A stretch of 64,000 nt of DNA from Sediminispirochaeta smaragdinae DSM 11293. Lineage in GTDB: Bacteria; Spirochaetota; Spirochaetia; DSM-16054; Sediminispirochaetaceae. The stretch lies in assembly GCF_000143985.1 (NCBI RefSeq), contig NC_014364.1, positions 434,001-498,000 on the forward strand, written 5' to 3'. The notes beneath the pieces are model-generated. The model did not search any database. It saw nothing but the letters and a program-made list of their open reading frames with translations, and had not been told where the DNA came from. Of the stretch, positions 61,099 through 64,000 are shown one piece after another (the stretch's first letter is position 1; every line of letters begins with the position of its first letter). A program made the translations under genes and the position numbers.

Positions 61099-61815
61099 GT
61101 GAGTGACGAAAAGAAGCCCGATCAGCAGAGTACCGGGCAGAGTTCGATCCGCCGGTCGACTTCTTCCCGAAGTAGCGGGAGAAGTAGAAAGAAAAAGAAA
61201 AACCAACTGCCGATCGGCATTGCCGTTCTTGCGGTTGTGGTTCTTATCGCAATCCTGCTCGGAATGAAAAATGAATTGCTTGCATTTTTCTGGATTACGG
61301 GAATTGCTTTCGGGTATATCCTGCAGCGTGCTCGTTTCTGCTTCACCGCGGCCATGCGGGATCCAATGCTGACAGGTGGAACGAGTCTTACACGGGCTGT
61401 ACTGATAGCCTTTGCGTTTACCTCGATCGGCTTTATTGCGATTAAGTATGGGGCCTTTGCGCGGGGGTTGCCGATTCCCGGGCAGGGATATGTGGTGCCC
61501 GTTAGCTTTGCGACGGTCGTCGGCTCCTTCATGTTCGGTATCGGGATGGTCATTGCGGGCGGCTGTGCTTCCGGTACCTTGATGCGTGTCGGCGAAGGAT
61601 TTCTTATGCAGGTCCTTTCACTCTTTTTCTTTGTCATTGGTTCGCTGTGGGGGGCCCATGATTTCGGTTGGTGGAAACTTCATGTGATCATGAAGGGGAA
61701 AGCGATATTTCTGCCTGATCTGTTTGGATGGATTGGTGCAGTTATCATTCAGTTGCTTGTCATTGTGCTATTGTGGATAGCCGCGGACAAGTGGGAAAAA
61801 CATAAAAACGCTTAA
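61099..61815 (+). CDS. YeeE/YedE-family sulfur transporter, first half
   Basis: 238 residues from GTG 61099 (AAGGGGG upstream). A serine/arginine/lysine-rich cytosolic start (STSSRSSGRSRKKKK) is followed by about six membrane helices. The DUF395 motif is seen in FGYILQRARFCFTAAMRDPM and in GMVIAGGCASGTLMRVGEGF, with the conserved cysteines that relay sulfur in the thiosulfate channel YeeE/TsuA. A full-length YeeE has about 350 residues and two such halves. The second half is encoded separately two genes on. Confidence 0.88.
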   Translation: MSDEKKPDQQSTGQSSIRRSTSSRSSGRSRKKKKNQLPIGIAVLAVVVLIAILLGMKNELLAFFWITGIAFGYILQRARFCFTAAMRDPMLTGGTSLTRAVLIAFAFTSIGFIAIKYGAFARGLPIPGQGYVVPVSFATVVGSFMFGIGMVIAGGCASGTLMRVGEGFLMQVLSLFFFVIGSLWGAHDFGWWKLHVIMKGKAIFLPDLFGWIGAVIIQLLVIVLLWIAADKWEKHKNA

Positions 61816-61834
61816 ATTGCGGGAGGAATAGAAC

Positions 61835-62062
61835 ATGAAGGAAGTAGAACTTGATTGTTATGGCGAAGCCTGTCCGGTACCCCTGGTAAAGGCCCAGAAT
61901 AAATTGAAGGAACTTGAGGTTGGTGATGTGCTGATTGTCCAGCTTGACCATAGCTGTGCCATGAAGAATGTTCCCGAATGGGCACGCAAAGAGGGCCACA
62001 ACGTCGAAGTCGAAGAGATTGACGACGGCGAGTGGGAAGTGGTCATTGAGAAGGTAAAATAA
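61835..62062 (+). CDS. TusA/YeeD-family sulfur-carrier protein
   Basis: 75 residues, the standard size. The active cysteine is in DCYGEACPVPLVKAQNKLKE (CPxP motif) and the fold ends with WEVVIEKVK. TusA-like proteins receive or carry sulfur as a persulfide. YeeD is the partner of the YeeE thiosulfate transporter, which fits its place between two transporter halves. AGGAGG-type GGAGGAAT precedes the ATG. Confidence 0.94.
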   Translation: MKEVELDCYGEACPVPLVKAQNKLKELEVGDVLIVQLDHSCAMKNVPEWARKEGHNVEVEEIDDGEWEVVIEKVK

Positions 62063-62081
62063 ACACCCGGAGGGTAGTCCT

Positions 62082-62615
62082 TTGGCAATTAAGGATAATG
62101 AGTATTACAAGAAATTTTTGAAAGAGGCGTGGCCCTATGTTACCGGCGCCGTGCTCCTTTCTCTTTTCCAGATTGTCACCCTCGCGGTAACCGGAAACCC
62201 CTGGGGGGTTTCCGGCATCCTTGCAAACTGGGGCGCATGGCTCTATCAGGCCGTCGGTGGCAGTGTGGATAAATGGTACTATTTTGCAAGCGAAGGGGCC
62301 CAGCGGACCCTTGAGAACGGAATCTTGAACCACGGCGGAAGCATGCGTAATTTCGGCATCATTTTCGGAGCACTTCTTGCCACCTTGCTTGCATCCGGTT
62401 TCAAGATCAAGAAGATTAAGTCATGGAAGCAGGTTGTTGCCGCAATTCTTGGTGGCCTTTTGATGGGCTACGGTGCCCGAATCGGCTTTGGTTGTAATAT
62501 TGGTGCACTTTTTAGTGGTATTGCATCTTTCAGCCTTTCCGGTTGGGTCTATGCCGTGTTCCTTTTTATTGGGGCGATGGTTGGCAGTAAGCTTCTTGTG
62601 AAATTTTTCATGTGA
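62082..62615 (+). CDS. YeeE/YedE-family sulfur transporter, second half
   Basis: 177 residues from TTG 62082 (GGAGGG upstream). About four to five membrane helices. The family motif is in LGGLLMGYGARIGFGCNIGA followed by LFSGIASFSLSGWVY, with the conserved Cys-Asn. The N-terminal part (KKFLKEAWPYVTGAVLLSLF) resembles the start of other YedE proteins. It most likely pairs with the product of 61099-61815 to form one transport unit. Confidence 0.87.
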   Translation: MAIKDNEYYKKFLKEAWPYVTGAVLLSLFQIVTLAVTGNPWGVSGILANWGAWLYQAVGGSVDKWYYFASEGAQRTLENGILNHGGSMRNFGIIFGALLATLLASGFKIKKIKSWKQVVAAILGGLLMGYGARIGFGCNIGALFSGIASFSLSGWVYAVFLFIGAMVGSKLLVKFFM

Positions 62616-62640
62616 TAGTAAAACGAAAGGACAACAGCAT

Positions 62641-63879
62641 ATGCGAGAAAAAAAGCGTGAACAATACGATGTTGTGATCATTGGTGGTGGAGCTGCAGGC
62701 CTTACCGCCGGAATCTACTGCGGGAGGGCACGCCTTAAAACCCTGATTATTGAGAAAGCTCTCGTCGGTGGTTTGGCTACCTATACCAACGAGATTGCGA
62801 ACTTTCCCGGTTTTCCCGAACCTCTACCGGGCCTTGATCTGATGAATCTTTTTAAAAAGCAGGCCGAAGGTTTCGGGGTCAAATTCAAGGGAACAGATGT
62901 TAAGAGTGTGAATTTCGAGGGTGACGTGAAAATCGTCGAGACCTTCAGAAACATCTTTGAAGCAAAGGCTGTTATTGTAGCGGCCGGGGGACGTCCCCGG
63001 GTTACTACTGCCAAAAATGAGGAAAAGTATCTTTTCGATAAGGGCATTAGTTTTTGTGCAACCTGTGATGCCGCCGCCAATACCGATAAAACCGTTATGG
63101 TGATCGGAAGCGGTGATGCCGCTATCGAAGAGGGCATGTTTCTTACCAAATTTGCAAAGAAAGTTATTGTTTCCGTCATTCATGACGAAGGCAAGATGGA
63201 CTGTAACGAGATTGCCAGGGAGCAGGCGCTTTCGAATCCGAAGATGGAGTTTAAATGGAACACCCTTGCCGATTCCTTCGAAGGGGAGGAGCAGCTTGAG
63301 CGTGTCGTTCTGAAAAACCTCAAAACCGGAGAGCTTGATCCGGTGGCCGTTGATACCTGCTTCGAATTTATCGGCTATCTACCCAATACCGAGATCTTTG
63401 AAAACATCCTGAAACTGAGCAAGCAGAAATATGTCATCACCAACGAAAGGATGGAGACGGGAATTCCCGGTGTCTTTGCGGCCGGTGATGTGCGGGAAAA
63501 AGAGCTCAAACAGGTTTCTACTGCCGTGGGCGATGGAGCCATCGCCGGTGTCGGATCGGAAAAATATATAGCCGAAACCGAAATGTTTGAAAAGCAGATC
63601 ATGCAGAAGGAAAAGGTCGGCTTGATCTATGTTTACTCCGCCATCAATGCGCCAAGTCGGGAATTGCTTCCTGTTCTCCAGGAGACCGCCGAGAGCTATG
63701 ACGGTAAGATCAAGATGAATGTGATCGATCTCTATAAGGGAAAGACCCTCTGCGATAGGCTTAGTTGCGATATTGAGCCCATGACCATTTTTTATACGAA
63801 AAACGGAGAGGTCTCGGCTGTTAGTACCGATTGCTCGACGCCGGCCGTAAAAAAACAGTTGGATGCACTCTTGGCATAG
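62641..63879 (+). CDS. Thioredoxin-reductase-like flavoprotein with C-terminal redox domain
   Basis: 412 residues. FAD motif VVIIGGGAAGLTAGIYCGRA (11-30), active disulfide in SFCATCDAAAN (Cys139, Cys142), NAD(P) motif VMVIGSGDAAIEEGMFLT and the C-terminal FAD motif GVFAAGDVREKELKQVSTAV. About 90 residues beyond the usual TrxB end (about 310) form a thioredoxin-like fold (KVGLIYVYSAINAPSRELLP) with cysteines in LCDRLSCD. It probably reduces a sulfur-carrier persulfide or thiol using NAD(P)H. It closes the operon, 25 bp after the second transporter half. Confidence 0.9.
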   Translation: MREKKREQYDVVIIGGGAAGLTAGIYCGRARLKTLIIEKALVGGLATYTNEIANFPGFPEPLPGLDLMNLFKKQAEGFGVKFKGTDVKSVNFEGDVKIVETFRNIFEAKAVIVAAGGRPRVTTAKNEEKYLFDKGISFCATCDAAANTDKTVMVIGSGDAAIEEGMFLTKFAKKVIVSVIHDEGKMDCNEIAREQALSNPKMEFKWNTLADSFEGEEQLERVVLKNLKTGELDPVAVDTCFEFIGYLPNTEIFENILKLSKQKYVITNERMETGIPGVFAAGDVREKELKQVSTAVGDGAIAGVGSEKYIAETEMFEKQIMQKEKVGLIYVYSAINAPSRELLPVLQETAESYDGKIKMNVIDLYKGKTLCDRLSCDIEPMTIFYTKNGEVSAVSTDCSTPAVKKQLDALLA

Positions 63880-63910
63880 AAGCCGACTGCTTTAACTGTT
63901 TCCCGAACCC

Positions 63911-63948
63911 AAAAAAACAGCCCGTGCATGTTTGCCGGGCTGTTTTTT
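63911..63948. terminator. Bidirectional rho-independent terminator
   Basis: AAAAAAA-CAGCCCG-TGCATGTTTGC-CGGGCTG-TTTTTT forms a 7-bp GC stem with A- and T-runs on either side. It ends the YedE operon on the plus strand and, read the other way, a gene entering from the right. Confidence 0.85.
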
Positions 63949-63962
63949 CGTTTCTTTTATGA

Positions 63963-64000
63963 TTATGCCGCCTGTACCTTTATCTTCCGGGGTTTTACCT
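63963..64000 (-). CDS. C-terminal end of a gene entering from the right
   Basis: On the minus strand a frame ending in VKPRKIKVQAA and a TAA at 63965-63963 reaches the window edge. It lies just beyond the bidirectional terminator, as expected for the last codons of a gene. Nothing can be said about its identity. Confidence 0.3.
   Translation of the reverse strand, partial: VKPRKIKVQAA

Overview
The window looks like chromosome of a free-living anaerobic spirochaete (Sediminispirochaeta/Spirochaeta type). This is inferred from gene content, not from a database search: a MoxR-Bat operon, a three-gene [FeFe]-hydrogenase operon, a YeeE/YedE-TusA-thioredoxin-reductase operon, and several secreted proteins of no family I recognise. 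Most genes right of about 22 kb sit in tight operons with 4-bp start/stop overlaps.

Layout. 1-1.2 kb: remnants of IS481- and IS3-type transposases. 1.4-13.1 kb: a catabolic locus built around a divergent promoter near 3.95-4.05 kb. Leftward it encodes a DapA/NanA-type aldolase, an RpiR regulator and a GntR/FadR regulator. Rightward it encodes a PfkB (KDG-kinase-like) kinase, an SDR, a zinc alcohol dehydrogenase, a D-2-hydroxyacid dehydrogenase, a tripartite tricarboxylate transporter (TctC-TctB-TctA), a second GntR/FadR regulator and a LarA-like hydroxyacid racemase. Together they suggest uptake of a sugar acid or hydroxyacid, epimerisation and oxidation, phosphorylation and retro-aldol cleavage. 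13.1-22.1 kb: a mobile-element-rich island with a deleted IS21 inside an IS481 remnant, an orphan secreted protein, an IS256 element, an AT-rich AAA ATPase, a complete IS3 element, diverged 56-bp repeats and a truncated integrase next to tRNA-Arg(CCT).

22.3-32.3 kb: an amidohydrolase, a yjdF-type riboswitch with its DUF2992 gene, a GntR/UTRA regulator, a flavodoxin-ferredoxin protein, a SagB-type oxidoreductase, a radical-SAM/DNA-metabolism gene pair, and a leftward operon of nitroreductase, PHP phosphatase and L-serine ammonia-lyase. 32.4-40.3 kb: the moxR-DUF58-bat operon ending in an Smr gene. 40.3-49.5 kb: infA, a DksA-type protein, a metallo-hydrolase, a degenerate DEAD-box protein with a DbpA-type RNA-binding tail, an OmpA-like protein, and a lipoprotein-coiled-coil-CytX operon. 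49.7-55.1 kb: hydCBA, where HydB is a NuoF-GltD fusion. 55.3-58.1 kb: a large hybrid histidine kinase. 58.1-60.9 kb: a hypothetical protein, a class IV aminotransferase and a threonine dehydratase. 61.1-63.9 kb: a split YeeE/YedE transporter around a TusA gene, with a thioredoxin-reductase-like protein.

The points most worth following up are the split YedE-TusA-YedE-TrxR operon, the NuoF-GltD hydrogenase with its altered L1 motif, the riboswitch downstream of a deaminase-like gene, the hydroxyacid locus with a HexR-like operator, the pseudo-DEAD-box protein, and the repeats in the island.
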